The notes under the pieces: generated by a model
Databases searched by the model: none
Told to the model about the DNA's origin: nothing
What the model saw: the letters and a program-made list of their open reading frames with translations, nothing else
Shown: positions 16,257 to 27,274 of the stretch, piece after piece
Numbering within the stretch: the first letter of the stretch is position 1
Layout of the letters: each line of letters starts with the position of its first letter
Position numbers and translations under genes: made by a program
From: Clostridiales bacterium
GTDB lineage: Bacteria; Bacillota; Clostridia; Christensenellales; UBA1242
Reading direction: 5' to 3'
DNA: 32,363 bases
NCBI GenBank assembly: GCA_918241715.1
Contig: CAKJYB010000042.1
Coordinates: forward strand, 1 to 32,363

Positions 16257-17656
16257 TGGCAAAGACACAGCTTGAAGAAGTAAATCAAAATTTTTATGAC
16301 TTCAAAAATGCTGACAACTATGATTTTAAAATGGAAAAGGGGTTGTCAGAAGAAATAGTCAGAGAAATTTCAAAAAAGAAAAAAGAGCCAAAGTGGGTTC
16401 TTGATTTAAGGTTGAAAGCGCTTGATGTCTACAACAAGTTGTCTCTTCCAACATGGGGACCAGATTTAAGCGAACTTAAGATGGACGAAATTTCAACTTA
16501 TGTAAGGCCAAAATCTTCTCTTCAAACAAAGTGGGAAGATGTGCCAAGTGAAATCAAAGACACGTTTGACAAACTTGGAATTCCAAAGGCAGAGCATGAA
16601 TATCTTGCAGGGGTTGGGGCGCAATATGACAGCGAAGTTGTCTATCATTCAATCAAAGAAAGTTTGTTGAAGCAGGGCGTCATTTACACAGATTTTGACA
16701 GCGCAATCAAAGAATATCCACAACTTGTAAAAGAATATTTTTCAAAATGTGTGCCAATTTTTGACCACAAGTTTGTTGCACTTCACTATGCAGTTTTTTC
16801 TGGTGGAAGTTTTGTCTATGTCCCAAAGGGAGTGAAACTTGAAATGCCACTTCAGTCTTATTTTAGATTAAACTCTCCGGAGAGTGGACAATTTGAACAC
16901 ACACTTATTATTGTTGACGAAGATGCAAGTTTGCATTTTATTGAAGGTTGCAGTGCACCAAAATATAACAAAGTAAATTTGCACGCAGGGTGTGTTGAAC
17001 TTTTTGTAAAGAAAGGGGCATCACTTAGATATTCGACAATAGAAAATTGGTCAAGAAACATGCTCAACTTAAACACGAAAAAGGCCATTGTTGAAAAAGA
17101 TGCAAAAATGGAGTGGATTTCTGGGAGTTTTGGGAGCAAGATTTCCATGCTTTATCCTATGAGTGTTTTGAAAGGGGACGACTCAAAGACAGAATACACC
17201 GGAATTTCCTTTGCAGGTGCAGGGCAAAACCTTGACACAGGATTTAAAGTTGTGCATATTGGAAAAAACACTTCAAGCGTGATTTCTTCAAGAAGCATCT
17301 CCAAGAATGGTGGAATTGCAACTTACAGAAGCCTTGTAAGCATTTTGCCAAATGCAACAAACAGCAAGTGCAGTGTAACTTGTGATGGGCTTATGCTTGA
17401 CGACTTGTCAAGAAGTGATACAATTCCAGTAAACAACGTTGAGAATTCGCAAGTTGCTTTTTCTCACGAAGCGAAAGTTGGAAAAATCAGCGAAAAGGCA
17501 ATTTTCTATCTTATGAGCAGGGGGCTCTCTGAAGAAGATGCAAAAGCTATGATTGTAAGGGGCTTTGCAAACCCTGTTTCAAAGGAACTTCCAATTGAAT
17601 ATGCAGTCGAAATGAACAGGCTTATAAATTTGGAATTGGAGGGAAGTATAGGATGA
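16256..17656 (+). CDS. sufB: SufB, Fe-S cluster scaffold subunit
   Basis: SufB is the core scaffold subunit that receives sulfur and assembles the cluster with SufC and SufD. The 466-residue length is typical. Family stretches include FDHKFVALHYAVFSGG, YVPKGVKLEMPLQSYFR, the long beta-helix core, and a C-terminal SHEAKVGKISEKAIFYLMSRG followed by the usual helical end (EEDAKAMIVRGFANPV). A conserved-type cysteine lies in FIEGCSAP. It overlaps sufC by one base and sufD by four (ATGA). Confidence 0.97.
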   Translation: MAKTQLEEVNQNFYDFKNADNYDFKMEKGLSEEIVREISKKKKEPKWVLDLRLKALDVYNKLSLPTWGPDLSELKMDEISTYVRPKSSLQTKWEDVPSEIKDTFDKLGIPKAEHEYLAGVGAQYDSEVVYHSIKESLLKQGVIYTDFDSAIKEYPQLVKEYFSKCVPIFDHKFVALHYAVFSGGSFVYVPKGVKLEMPLQSYFRLNSPESGQFEHTLIIVDEDASLHFIEGCSAPKYNKVNLHAGCVELFVKKGASLRYSTIENWSRNMLNLNTKKAIVEKDAKMEWISGSFGSKISMLYPMSVLKGDDSKTEYTGISFAGAGQNLDTGFKVVHIGKNTSSVISSRSISKNGGIATYRSLVSILPNATNSKCSVTCDGLMLDDLSRSDTIPVNNVENSQVAFSHEAKVGKISEKAIFYLMSRGLSEEDAKAMIVRGFANPVSKELPIEYAVEMNRLINLELEGSIG

Positions 17657-18693
17657 TAAGAATAAACGAAACGCCATACAGAACTTCAAAAAATTATGGC
17701 ATAAACGACGTTGAAATTGACGAAAAGGTTTTGGACAAGCAAATTGTAAAGTTTTCCGGTTTTGAAGCAAAAAATGCACACGGAATCAAAATTTTGAGCA
17801 AAACAAACACAAAAAGCGAAAAAATAATTGCAAAAGAATTGTCAAAACAACTTGAAAATGCTTCTTTAAAAAGAAAGATTGTTGTAGAGACAAACACACA
17901 AAAACCAATTGTTTTGTGCTATGACTTTGAAAAAGAAAAAACTCTTTCACAGGTTGTTGAAATTGAAGTGCAGGAAAAAGTGAGAGCACAGATTGTTGTC
18001 AGACTTGTTGGAGAAAATGTTTATCAAAACGGGTTTTTGAAAATTTTGTGCAGAAAGGACAGCGTTGCAGAAATTGTTTTGTTGACAGATTTGGGCAGTC
18101 TTGGAGAAAACTTTTTGACGCTTGAAAATGTGATTGAAGAAAATGCAAGACTTGACTATAACCTTGTTGACTTTTCAAGCAAGCATTCAATATACAACTT
18201 CTATGGAAAACTTGTTGGGGAAAATGCCGTTTCAAATTTGAATGTTGTGTATCTTGCAGGACAGGACAACACTTTGGATTTAAACCTTTTTCAAGAAATT
18301 TTTGGAAAAAACTGCACAGCAACAATTGAAGCTGTTGGCACACTTGATGATTTTGCAAAGAAAAACTTTAAAGGGACGATTTCCTTTGTCAAAGGGTGCA
18401 AAAAGAGCTTTGGAAGTGAAAATGAGTTCTGTTTGCTTCTTTCTGACACAGCAAAGTCAAAGGCTCTGCCTATGCTCCTTTGCCACGAAGAAGATGTTGA
18501 CGGGAAACATAGCACTGCAGTTGGAAGAGCAGATGAGAAAGAATTGTTTTATGTCATGTCAAGGGGAATTGACCTTAAAGATGCAATCAAAATGCTTGTA
18601 AAAGCAAAACTCAATGTTGCACTGGAAAAGATTTTTGACAGAGATTTAAAAAATGAAATTTTTGACAAAATCGATGGGAGATTGGAAAAATGA
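17653..18693 (+). CDS. sufD: SufD, Fe-S cluster assembly subunit
   Basis: 346 residues, the SufB paralogue that forms the SufBCD complex. The N-terminal part is divergent and helical; the beta-helix core is clear from about 125, and the C terminus has the family pattern HEEDVDGKHSTAVGRADEKELFYVMSRGID. It starts at ATG 17653 within the sufB stop and ends in an ATGA overlap with sufS, so translation is probably coupled. Identification rests on that C-terminal motif and position; SufD in this group diverges more than SufB. Confidence 0.93.
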   Translation: MIRINETPYRTSKNYGINDVEIDEKVLDKQIVKFSGFEAKNAHGIKILSKTNTKSEKIIAKELSKQLENASLKRKIVVETNTQKPIVLCYDFEKEKTLSQVVEIEVQEKVRAQIVVRLVGENVYQNGFLKILCRKDSVAEIVLLTDLGSLGENFLTLENVIEENARLDYNLVDFSSKHSIYNFYGKLVGENAVSNLNVVYLAGQDNTLDLNLFQEIFGKNCTATIEAVGTLDDFAKKNFKGTISFVKGCKKSFGSENEFCLLLSDTAKSKALPMLLCHEEDVDGKHSTAVGRADEKELFYVMSRGIDLKDAIKMLVKAKLNVALEKIFDRDLKNEIFDKIDGRLEK

Positions 18694-19907
18694 GAGATTT
18701 AAAAAACATAAAAAACGAATTTCCACTTTTGAGAGACAGCGACATAGTCTATCTTGATAGTGGAGCAACATCACAAAAACCAAAATGTGTTGTTGACAGA
18801 ATTCAAAGATATTATGAAAAAGAAAATGCAAACCCAAATCATGGAGCCTACAAACTCAGCATAAAAACTGGTGAAGAAGTGCAGGAAGTAAGAGAAAAGG
18901 TTGCAAAATTTATCAATGCAAAAAATGCAGAAGAAATCATTTTTACAAAAAACGCAACAGAGGCTCTCAATCTTGTTGCACAGAGCTACGGAATGGCAAA
19001 TCTTAAAAAGGGAGATGAGATTGTTCTTTCAATCATGGAACATCACAGCAATCTTGTCCCATGGCAACAGGTTGCGCTTAAGAAAAAAGCAAAAATCAAC
19101 TATTTGTATATTGACAAAAACTTTGAGATTCCAGAAAGTGAAATAGAAAAGAAAATCACCAAAAACACAAAAGTTGTTTGTGTGCTTAGCGTTTCAAACG
19201 TTTTGGGAACGCACAACAACATTGAAAAAATTGCAAAAAAAGCACACTCCGTTGGGGCAATTGTTGTTGCCGACTTGACTCAAGGGGTTGCACACGTGCC
19301 ATTTGATGTTCAAAAAACTGACGTTGATTTTGCAGGATTTTCTGCACACAAAATGTATGGTCCACTTGGTGTTGGCGTGCTTTATGGAAAAAGAGAACTT
19401 CTTGAAAAAATGGATCCATTTTTGATGGGTGGTTCTATGGTGGAATATGTCTACGAACAAAAGACAACTTTTGCCGAACTTCCTAAAAAATTTGAAGCCG
19501 GAACGCAAAATCTTGCCGGAATTATCGGTTTTGGTGCTGCAATCGACTTTATGAACGAAATAGGATACAAGGCAATTACAAAGAAAGAAGCAGAGCTTTC
19601 AAAGTATGCTCTTGCGTGCTTGAAAAAACTTTCTTTTGTTGAAATTTATGCCACAAAAAACAATCCAGCAGTCATCTCTTTTAATGTAAAAAACATTCAC
19701 CCACACGATGTTGCAAGTTTGCTTGACGCAAAGAAAATTTGCATAAGGGCCGGCAATCATTGTGCTCAACCACTTTTGAGATTTTTAAATCTTGACTCAA
19801 CGCTTAGAATAAGTTTTGGAGTTTACAACACAAAAGAAGATATTGATGCTCTTGTAAAGGCTCTTGTCGAAATTTACGACAAGTTTAAAAAATATATCAA
19901 GGAGTGA
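18690..19907 (+). CDS. sufS: SufS, cysteine desulfurase (group II)
   Basis: A PLP enzyme that removes sulfur from cysteine and passes it through SufU to SufB. 405 residues. The N terminus YLDSGATSQKP, the PLP lysine K221 (GFSAHKMYGPLGVG) and the catalytic cysteine C358 (RAGNHCAQP) are present. The PLP-contact motif near 195 reads ADLTQGVAH, where D-x-(A/S)-Q is more usual. Four-base overlap with sufD; the sufU ribosome site lies in its last codons. Confidence 0.97.
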   Translation: MRDLKNIKNEFPLLRDSDIVYLDSGATSQKPKCVVDRIQRYYEKENANPNHGAYKLSIKTGEEVQEVREKVAKFINAKNAEEIIFTKNATEALNLVAQSYGMANLKKGDEIVLSIMEHHSNLVPWQQVALKKKAKINYLYIDKNFEIPESEIEKKITKNTKVVCVLSVSNVLGTHNNIEKIAKKAHSVGAIVVADLTQGVAHVPFDVQKTDVDFAGFSAHKMYGPLGVGVLYGKRELLEKMDPFLMGGSMVEYVYEQKTTFAELPKKFEAGTQNLAGIIGFGAAIDFMNEIGYKAITKKEAELSKYALACLKKLSFVEIYATKNNPAVISFNVKNIHPHDVASLLDAKKICIRAGNHCAQPLLRFLNLDSTLRISFGVYNTKEDIDALVKALVEIYDKFKKYIKE

Positions 19908-19909
19908 AT

Positions 19910-20338
19910 ATGAACGAATTTGATGACATATATAATGATTTGATTATGGAGCATAGTTTAAACAGCCCAAACAAAAAGAAACTTAAAGATGCTTCCGTCT
20001 GTCAACTTGGACACAACCCAAATTGTGGGGACGAAATAAGTCTTGAAGTTTTGTTTGAAAACGACATTGTCAAAGATGCTTCTTTTACTGGACATGGCTG
20101 TGCGATTTCGCAAAGTTCGACATCAATAATGATTGACACGCTTCGTGGAAAGACAAAAAAACAGGCAAAAGAGATTGTGCAGATTTTTATCAAAATGATA
20201 AAAAGAGAAAAACTCTCTGCAAAAGAGAAAAGACTCTTGGGGGAATCCATTGCATTTGAAAACATTGCAAACATGCCTGCAAGAGTTAAATGTGCACTTT
20301 TGTCTTGGCACACAATGGAAGAAGTCTTAGACAAGTAA
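19910..20338 (+). CDS. sufU: SufU, zinc-dependent sulfurtransferase
   Basis: 142 residues, the IscU-like partner that accepts sulfur from SufS in Bacillota. I start at ATG 19910 because CAAGGAG (19898-19904) sits five bases upstream; GTG 19904 would lie inside that ribosome site. The zinc/sulfur ligands are visible: NPNCGD, GHGCAIS and RVKCALLSW. The 18-20-residue insertion typical of SufU against IscU is consistent with its length. Last gene of the suf operon; no clear hairpin terminator follows, and the next promoter begins 12 bases later. Confidence 0.96.
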   Translation: MNEFDDIYNDLIMEHSLNSPNKKKLKDASVCQLGHNPNCGDEISLEVLFENDIVKDASFTGHGCAISQSSTSIMIDTLRGKTKKQAKEIVQIFIKMIKREKLSAKEKRLLGESIAFENIANMPARVKCALLSWHTMEEVLDK

Positions 20339-20349
20339 GGCACATTTGC

Positions 20350-20378
20350 TTGACAAATTGAATAAGAAATTGTATAAT
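20350..20378 (+). promoter_or_regulatory. Consensus sigma-A promoter of the GGDEF gene
   Basis: TTGACA (20350-20355), 17-bp spacer, TATAAT (20373-20378), with TG at 20371-20372 adjoining the -10. This is one of the strongest promoters in the window, for a single signalling gene. Confidence 0.85.
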
Positions 20379-20405
20379 AGTGCTCGTTTTTACTAGGAGA
20401 AAAAA

Positions 20406-21191
20406 GTGTATTACAACAGAAAAAAGAGACTTGTACAAGAGCTTTCAAAGCTTTTTGAGAATGTTTCCGTAACTGATAGAAAAGGAAACATTTTTTATTC
20501 TGACGGAAACAAAGTGCGTGTAAGAAAGACAACCGACGAAAATGAGCTTTTGAAGATTGAACACAAGTTTGCAAACAACAAAAATGAAATGAAATTCCGT
20601 TGTTTTGAAGAAAAACTGAGTCAAAAAATATCAAAGATAATTTATCTTGGAAGAGAGCCTGTTCTTGTAAAAATGAATCTCTCTGCAGATAAAACTTTTT
20701 TTGATGGAATGGAAGCGACAAACAGCGCACTTAAAGTTGTTATTGATCATGATTCAAGACTTTATACAGACATGCTTACAGGCGTCTACAACAGGATTTA
20801 TATGGCAGACTTTTTGAGAGACAAAAATGTCAAAGCTGTTGCGATGGTTGATGTTGATGACTTTAAGAAAATCAATGACACCTATGGGCATATAGTCGGA
20901 GACATTGTTTTGAAAAATATAGCCAAAATCATTATGCTTTGCGTTGCAGAATTTGGAAAGGTTATAAGATTTGGTGGAGATGAGTTTGTCATTGTTTTTG
21001 AAAAAATTGAAAAAGACAATTTGCAGACAATATTGAAAGAGATTTCAAGGAAAATCGGAAATTTCACAATGAAAGATTTTGAAGAAAAGGCTTCTGTAAG
21101 CATTGGCGCTGTTTATGGAAACGGAAATGTTGACGATTTTCTTAGCAGGGCCGACAAAGCGATGTATGAGCTTAAAAAAAGGAAAAAGTAA
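20406..21191 (+). CDS. Diguanylate cyclase (GGDEF domain)
   Basis: 261 residues from GTG 20406 behind TAGGAGAAAA. Residues 1-115 form a short sensor-like domain, perhaps a degenerate PAS fold (FENVSVTDRKGNIFYSDGN), with no membrane helix, so the enzyme is probably cytosolic. Residues 120-258 are a GGDEF domain with metal/GTP residues intact: DxLTGVYNR, VDVDDFKKIND (148-158), RFGGDEF (188-194). It should make cyclic di-GMP. The inhibitory RxxD site five residues before GGDEF is absent (AEFG instead), so product inhibition may be missing. No EAL or HD-GYP domain is nearby. Confidence 0.9.
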   Translation: MYYNRKKRLVQELSKLFENVSVTDRKGNIFYSDGNKVRVRKTTDENELLKIEHKFANNKNEMKFRCFEEKLSQKISKIIYLGREPVLVKMNLSADKTFFDGMEATNSALKVVIDHDSRLYTDMLTGVYNRIYMADFLRDKNVKAVAMVDVDDFKKINDTYGHIVGDIVLKNIAKIIMLCVAEFGKVIRFGGDEFVIVFEKIEKDNLQTILKEISRKIGNFTMKDFEEKASVSIGAVYGNGNVDDFLSRADKAMYELKKRKK

Positions 21192-21200
21192 AAAAAGACA

Positions 21201-21237
21201 AAAATGTTTGTTTCGTTTTTTGAAACAGACATTTTTT
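21201..21237 (+). terminator. Terminator after the GGDEF gene
   Basis: A 14-bp stem with one G-T pair (21201-21214 with 21222-21235), T-rich loop and a short T run after it. Confidence 0.85.
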
Positions 21238-21269
21238 GACATTTAAAACACGTTTATTGTCATAAAAAC

Positions 21270-21299
21270 TTTACTTTTTTCGGTGTTAAAAGATATAAT
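21270..21299 (+). promoter_or_regulatory. groESL promoter, no CIRCE visible
   Basis: TTTACT (21270-21275), 18-bp spacer, TATAAT (21294-21299). The interval 21240-21325 has no GCACTC-N9-GAGTGC inverted repeat and no CtsR heptad repeat. Confidence 0.6.
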
Positions 21300-21325
21300 A
21301 TTTCTAGGATGTAAAGGAGAAGTTT

Positions 21326-23240
<1,915 letters not shown>

Positions 23241-23251
23241 AATTGCAAGAT

Positions 23252-23281
23252 AAAACTCTATCTTTTCGATGGAGTTTTTTT
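23252..23281 (+). terminator. groESL terminator
   Basis: An 11-bp stem (23252-23262 with 23268-23278, one G-T pair), TTTTC loop, T run to 23281. Confidence 0.9.
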
Positions 23282-23316
23282 ATTTAAAAAATCTAAAAAC
23301 ATAAGCCCAAATGTTG

Positions 23317-23346
23317 TTGACAAAATTTAAAACAAAGTGGTAATCT
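23317..23346 (+). promoter_or_regulatory. Promoter of the RCK_C membrane protein gene
   Basis: TTGACA (23317-23322), 18-bp spacer, TGG-TAATCT extended -10 (hexamer 23341-23346). Confidence 0.6.
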
Positions 23347-23370
23347 CTTTACAGAACAAGGAGAAAAATT

Positions 23371-24087
23371 ATGAGCATAAGTCTTGCAATCACACTTATT
23401 TTGGGGTTTATTTTGGTTTATATTTGCTTGGTGGAGATCTATTCGATTTTGTTTAGGATTACAGGGCTTACAACAATAAAAGCACGTTTCCAGGCAATTT
23501 CACTTCTTACAAATAGTGGCTATACCACAAGCGAAGCAGAAGTTGTAACAACAAACAAATTGCGTAGAAATATTGCTATTGCATCGATGATTACGGGGTA
23601 TTCATTCTCTGTTGTTATTGTGTCGCTTGTTTTCAACCTTATCACAAGATTGTCTGCAGAAAGCTGGAAAGAAAATTATGAAACAATTCTTATTGTTTTG
23701 GCGGCATTTGCTGGCGTTTTGATTTTTATGAAACTTCCATTTATCAAAAAACCTTTTGAAAAAGGCATCGAAGCGATTGCCAGAAGAATTATGAAAAAAG
23801 GGATAAAAGAAAACGTTATCACACTTCTTGACATTTACGAAAAGGACGTGATTGCTGAAGTTTCCATAAACAGTGTGCCAAAAATGATTCAGGACAAAAA
23901 ATTGATGGAAATCAATGCAAGAGATTTGTATAACATAAATATTTTGATGCTAAAGAAAAACGGAGTTGCAGAGATTGTTACAAAAGAAACAATTTTGCAA
24001 AAGAATGATGTCGTTGTTGTGTTTGGGCCACTTCAATCAATAAAAAGATTGTTTATGGAAAAAGAATACAAGAAGGAAGAAAAATAG
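23371..24087 (+). CDS. Membrane protein with C-terminal TrkA_C (RCK_C) domain
   Basis: 238 residues behind AAGGAGAAAA. Helices at about 5-28, 68-92 and 105-122. Between the first two, residues 38-54 read ARFQAISLLTNSGYTTS, resembling the pore-helix and filter segment of TrkH/KtrB potassium transporters (F..iSa....aGfst). Residues about 150-232 are a TrkA_C/RCK_C regulatory domain (SINSVPKMIQDKKLMEIN, then the LQKNDVVVVFGP turn). RCK_C domains bind small ligands such as cyclic di-AMP in other proteins. Potassium-related function is inferred; it is too short to be a full TrkH, and no trkH or trkA gene is adjacent. Confidence 0.8.
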   Translation: MSISLAITLILGFILVYICLVEIYSILFRITGLTTIKARFQAISLLTNSGYTTSEAEVVTTNKLRRNIAIASMITGYSFSVVIVSLVFNLITRLSAESWKENYETILIVLAAFAGVLIFMKLPFIKKPFEKGIEAIARRIMKKGIKENVITLLDIYEKDVIAEVSINSVPKMIQDKKLMEINARDLYNINILMLKKNGVAEIVTKETILQKNDVVVVFGPLQSIKRLFMEKEYKKEEK

Positions 24088-24101
24088 CACTTGAGACAAT
24101 A

Positions 24102-24126
24102 AAAAACCTGCAAACTGCAGGTTTTT
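24102..24126. terminator. Bidirectional terminator
   Basis: An 11-bp stem, AAAAACCTGCA (24102-24112) with TGCAGGTTTTT (24116-24126), loop AAC. It lies between the RCK_C gene and the convergent minus-strand gene ending at 24128 and can serve both. Confidence 0.9.
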
Positions 24127-24127
24127 A

Positions 24128-25315
24128 TTATTTCCCTTCACCATTTTCAAGGTCGTCTATCTTTTTGGTTATGTCATTGTATTTGACTTTAAGAGATAAA
24201 AGTTCTTCGTTTGTCTTTTTCAACTCTTCTTTCAAACTTTCAATTTTTAAATTTTTAAGTTCTCTAGCAACTTTCTGATTTATAAACTCTTGTGGGAGAT
24301 TGTTTTTCACCATTTCCATATATGGAAGATATTGCTCATTTGCAAAAATTTCTGTAGGAAGAAAGTCAAAGAGTGCAGGACAAAGTGCAAGAAGTTCTTC
24401 TGGTTTGTCATATTCTGCAAGGAGGCTTGTAAGGTCAAATTTGTTTACGTAAACTCTTGCTCTCTTGTCTGAAGAGTAAATGGCAGAGAATTGTTCTGCG
24501 ATTCCTCTAGCAAACTCTGCTTTTGGAGAGTTTGATAATGCTTCGGTTAAGACAGCTGAAAAATCTTGTCCAGGGAAGATTGTCCTTGAAATTGTCTGCA
24601 AGAAAAGCATTTTTTCAACAGGGGTAATGTCCTTTCCGTTTAAGTGGGTTTTCGCAATTTCAAAACACTCTTTCAGTTCTGTAAAATCGCCGTTTCTTCT
24701 GTGAGGGGCAAATCTTAGGCTGCCGTATGCATTGATTACGTGTTCTGGCAAAAAGGCAAACATATCTGGGCATTTTTCAAGGGCGTGTTTTCTCATTTCA
24801 GAACTTGCATTTAGAAGTGCTTGTTTCATTACGGACTCATTTAAAGCTTCTCTAAGAGAATGATTTTTATCGTTTATTGTTTTTCCATAGAAATCAAGGA
24901 GTCTTTCCAAGAAGAAGGCATAAGATTTTTCAAGTAAAGAAGGTTTGAGAGTTTGGTTTCCTTGTCCGTAATAGATGGATGACACCTTAAAGAGGAAGTC
25001 AAGGACAGAGGCAGAGGCGTTTTCTTTTGTCAAATAGAAATAGTTTGAAAGATTGTAAGAAGCCCCATTAAAATCAAACATGCCATACATATTTGTTGAA
25101 AGTTCAGTTCTGTTTGTTTTCGCAAGGTCAATTTCTGTTTCGTTTACAACAGAGTCGTTTACGTAACAAGGTTGAAGTAATACGGAAACAAAAGCTGGAT
25201 TCTCAAGTCTTTTCTCAATTTCTTGTGTGTATATTCTAACGTTGTTTGTGGTTGATTTTGCGAAATCATCTAAAGATTTAAGACCATCAAACAAACTTTT
25301 TACAGATTCTACCAT
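24128..25315 (-). CDS. Unrecognised 395-aa protein with C-terminal coiled coil
   Basis: I do not recognise this family. I start it at ATG 25315 because GGGGGTGA lies six bases upstream; the frame also reads from GTG 25324. It is mostly helical and soluble, with no signal peptide. Residues about 1-45 are amphipathic helices, 75-110 are Asn/Tyr/Phe-rich, a central part (about 110-340) contains two similar phrases (KCPDMFAFLPEHV and LCPALFDFLPTEI) hinting at an internal duplication, and residues 350-392 form a coiled coil. It is a single-gene unit with its own promoter and terminator. Confidence 0.8.
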   Translation of the reverse strand: MVESVKSLFDGLKSLDDFAKSTTNNVRIYTQEIEKRLENPAFVSVLLQPCYVNDSVVNETEIDLAKTNRTELSTNMYGMFDFNGASYNLSNYFYLTKENASASVLDFLFKVSSIYYGQGNQTLKPSLLEKSYAFFLERLLDFYGKTINDKNHSLREALNESVMKQALLNASSEMRKHALEKCPDMFAFLPEHVINAYGSLRFAPHRRNGDFTELKECFEIAKTHLNGKDITPVEKMLFLQTISRTIFPGQDFSAVLTEALSNSPKAEFARGIAEQFSAIYSSDKRARVYVNKFDLTSLLAEYDKPEELLALCPALFDFLPTEIFANEQYLPYMEMVKNNLPQEFINQKVARELKNLKIESLKEELKKTNEELLSLKVKYNDITKKIDDLENGEGK

Positions 25316-25345
25316 TGGTTTCACCCCCCCAAATATTATATAAAT

Positions 25346-25373
25346 ATTATATCATTTTTGAACAAATTGTCAA
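25346..25373 (-). promoter_or_regulatory. Sigma-A promoter of the 395-aa protein gene
   Basis: Minus strand: TTGACA (complement of 25368-25373), 16-bp spacer, TATAAT (complement of 25346-25351). A second TATAAT lies about 12 bases further downstream. Confidence 0.75.
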
Positions 25374-25397
25374 TATCCCACAGAGAATTGTGTCGAT

Positions 25398-25427
25398 TTG
25401 AAATCAATAAAGTGATTTTTTTATAAT
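25398..25427 (+). promoter_or_regulatory. Candidate promoter of the dnaG-rpoD operon
   Basis: TTGAAA (25398-25403), 18-bp spacer, TATAAT (25422-25427), leaving a leader of about 70 bases. Another TATAAT at 25468-25473 lacks a good -35. Confidence 0.5.
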
Positions 25428-25501
25428 TTTTTTGCACAAAAACAAGGAAAATAACATTCAAAAAGAGTATAATAAAGTATAACGCTTTTTTGGAGAGTAA
25501 T

Positions 25502-27274
25502 TTGGAAAGTAAGGGATTTTCAGTCGATTGGCTTAGCGAACTTAAAAGAAAAAACGACTTGGCAACAATCGCTTCAAACTACTTGAAGATGGAGCAGAAA
25601 GGTCGCAGATTTTGGGCCTGCTGTCCATTCCACAATGAAAAGACGCCATCATTTTCTATCAACAATGATGACGGAATATATTATTGCTTTGGGTGCCATG
25701 AAAGTGGAGATGTAATAAAATTTGTTCAAAAAATGGAAAACGTTGAGTTTATGGATGCGGTAAAAATTTTGGCAGAAAAAGCCGGAATGGAAATACCTGA
25801 ATTTGTAAGTTCGGACAAAAACAGACAAAATCAAAAGCAAAAAGAAAGATGGCTTTCAATCTTTGATTATGCTTACAAACACTATGTGGAAAATTTGTAT
25901 AGCACAGATGCAAAACTTGCACAAGAATATATAAAGTCTAGGAAGTTTACAAGAAGAGAACTTGAAGACTTTAAAATTGGTTATTCAAAAGACTGGAACG
26001 ATTTGCCAAACTATTTGAAAGGCAAAGGCTTTTCTGACAAAGAACTTACAGAAAGTGGGGCTTGCATACAAAAAGATGGAAAGATTTTGGACCCACTTGC
26101 AAAGAGACTTGTCTTTCCAATCTTTAATGCTTTCAACAATTGCATAGGCTTCAGTGCCAGACTTTTAGAGCCAAAACCAGAGTTCGCAAAATACAAAAAC
26201 ACAGCAGAGAGTCCACTCTTCCAAAAGAGAAAAATTGTTTTCGGAATCAATATTTTGAAAGCACAACACCAACAAAAACTTGCAAACAATGTCATTTTGG
26301 TTGAAGGGCAAACAGATGTTATTGCCATGCACAAGGCAGGATTTAAAACAGCAGTTGCTTGCATGGGGACTGCAATGACGGAATATCACGTTGCAGAACT
26401 TAAGCGTTATAGCGACAACATTATTTTATGTTTTGATGGTGATGGAGCCGGAATCAAAGCTGCACTTCACGCTATTGAGATGTGGAGAAATCAAAATGTA
26501 AACTTGAGAGTTGTTTTGTTGCCAGATGGACATGACCCTGACGAAATCTTAAAGACCTACGGAAAAGAAAAACTCCAAGAAATGATTGACAACGCAAAAA
26601 ATTATATGGAGTTTTTGATTGACTATTATCAAACAAAGTATGACTTAAACAACCCACAAGAGAAAGGAAAGTATGTAAGGACAATTCTTGCAGAAATCAA
26701 AAAACTTGGAAGTCCAGCGCTTTTTGAGCCTTACCTTGAAATGGTGAGAGATATAACAAAAATACCTATTGATGTTTTGAGAAGAGACATAAGCACACAG
26801 GCAGAAGAAAAAACTGCAAAGGTTGCTGAGATAGAACTTCCACAAAAGAAGTCGAATGGAGATGACAAAGCACAAAGATTTATTTTGGCAGAACTTCTAC
26901 ATAAAAGACCAATTGTGGACAAGAAGATTGATTATGACAAACTTCTTGTTGGTTATGAAAGGTATTTAGAAATAATTGCAAAAGACCTGCCACTTTCTGC
27001 GATTTACGATTTTGAAGGCGCAACTGAAGACGAACTTTTGATGGAAATTGTAAATTTCAATTTTGCAGACATGGAAAAGGACGAAGAAAGATATTTTAAA
27101 GAATGTTTGTGGCGTGTTGCAGAAATTAGATTGAAGAAGATGCAAAGCGAACTTATGGAGAGATATAAAACTTGCGAAGATTTGACGGAACGAACGGACA
27201 TCGCAAGACAACTTGGAAAACTGGCAACACAGCTTAAAAACAAGAGTTTGGAGGAATTCAATGTCAGAAGATAA
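25502..27274 (+). CDS. dnaG: DNA primase DnaG
   Basis: Makes RNA primers for replication. 590 residues from TTG 25502, chosen because TGGAGAG (25491-25497) is correctly spaced; an in-frame TTG at 25490 has no ribosome site. The N-terminal CHC2 zinc domain has C41, H44, C62, C65 ([18 protein letters not shown]). The TOPRIM core shows [15 protein letters not shown] and [12 protein letters not shown]. The C-terminal third (about 430-590) is the helical helicase-binding region. rpoD starts 14 bases before its stop, the classic macromolecular-synthesis pairing minus rpsU. Confidence 0.97.
   Translation: MESKGFSVDWLSELKRKNDLATIASNYLKMEQKGRRFWACCPFHNEKTPSFSINNDDGIYYCFGCHESGDVIKFVQKMENVEFMDAVKILAEKAGMEIPEFVSSDKNRQNQKQKERWLSIFDYAYKHYVENLYSTDAKLAQEYIKSRKFTRRELEDFKIGYSKDWNDLPNYLKGKGFSDKELTESGACIQKDGKILDPLAKRLVFPIFNAFNNCIGFSARLLEPKPEFAKYKNTAESPLFQKRKIVFGINILKAQHQQKLANNVILVEGQTDVIAMHKAGFKTAVACMGTAMTEYHVAELKRYSDNIILCFDGDGAGIKAALHAIEMWRNQNVNLRVVLLPDGHDPDEILKTYGKEKLQEMIDNAKNYMEFLIDYYQTKYDLNNPQEKGKYVRTILAEIKKLGSPALFEPYLEMVRDITKIPIDVLRRDISTQAEEKTAKVAEIELPQKKSNGDDKAQRFILAELLHKRPIVDKKIDYDKLLVGYERYLEIIAKDLPLSAIYDFEGATEDELLMEIVNFNFADMEKDEERYFKECLWRVAEIRLKKMQSELMERYKTCEDLTERTDIARQLGKLATQLKNKSLEEFNVRR

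Noticed and set aside
20002-20730. Minus-strand 242-residue open frame across sufU and the GGDEF gene
   Set aside because: It spans two confident plus-strand genes and a consensus promoter; no family features.
21240-21325. CIRCE element at groES
   Set aside because: Searched for the GCACTC inverted repeat with nine-base spacing on both strands; not present.
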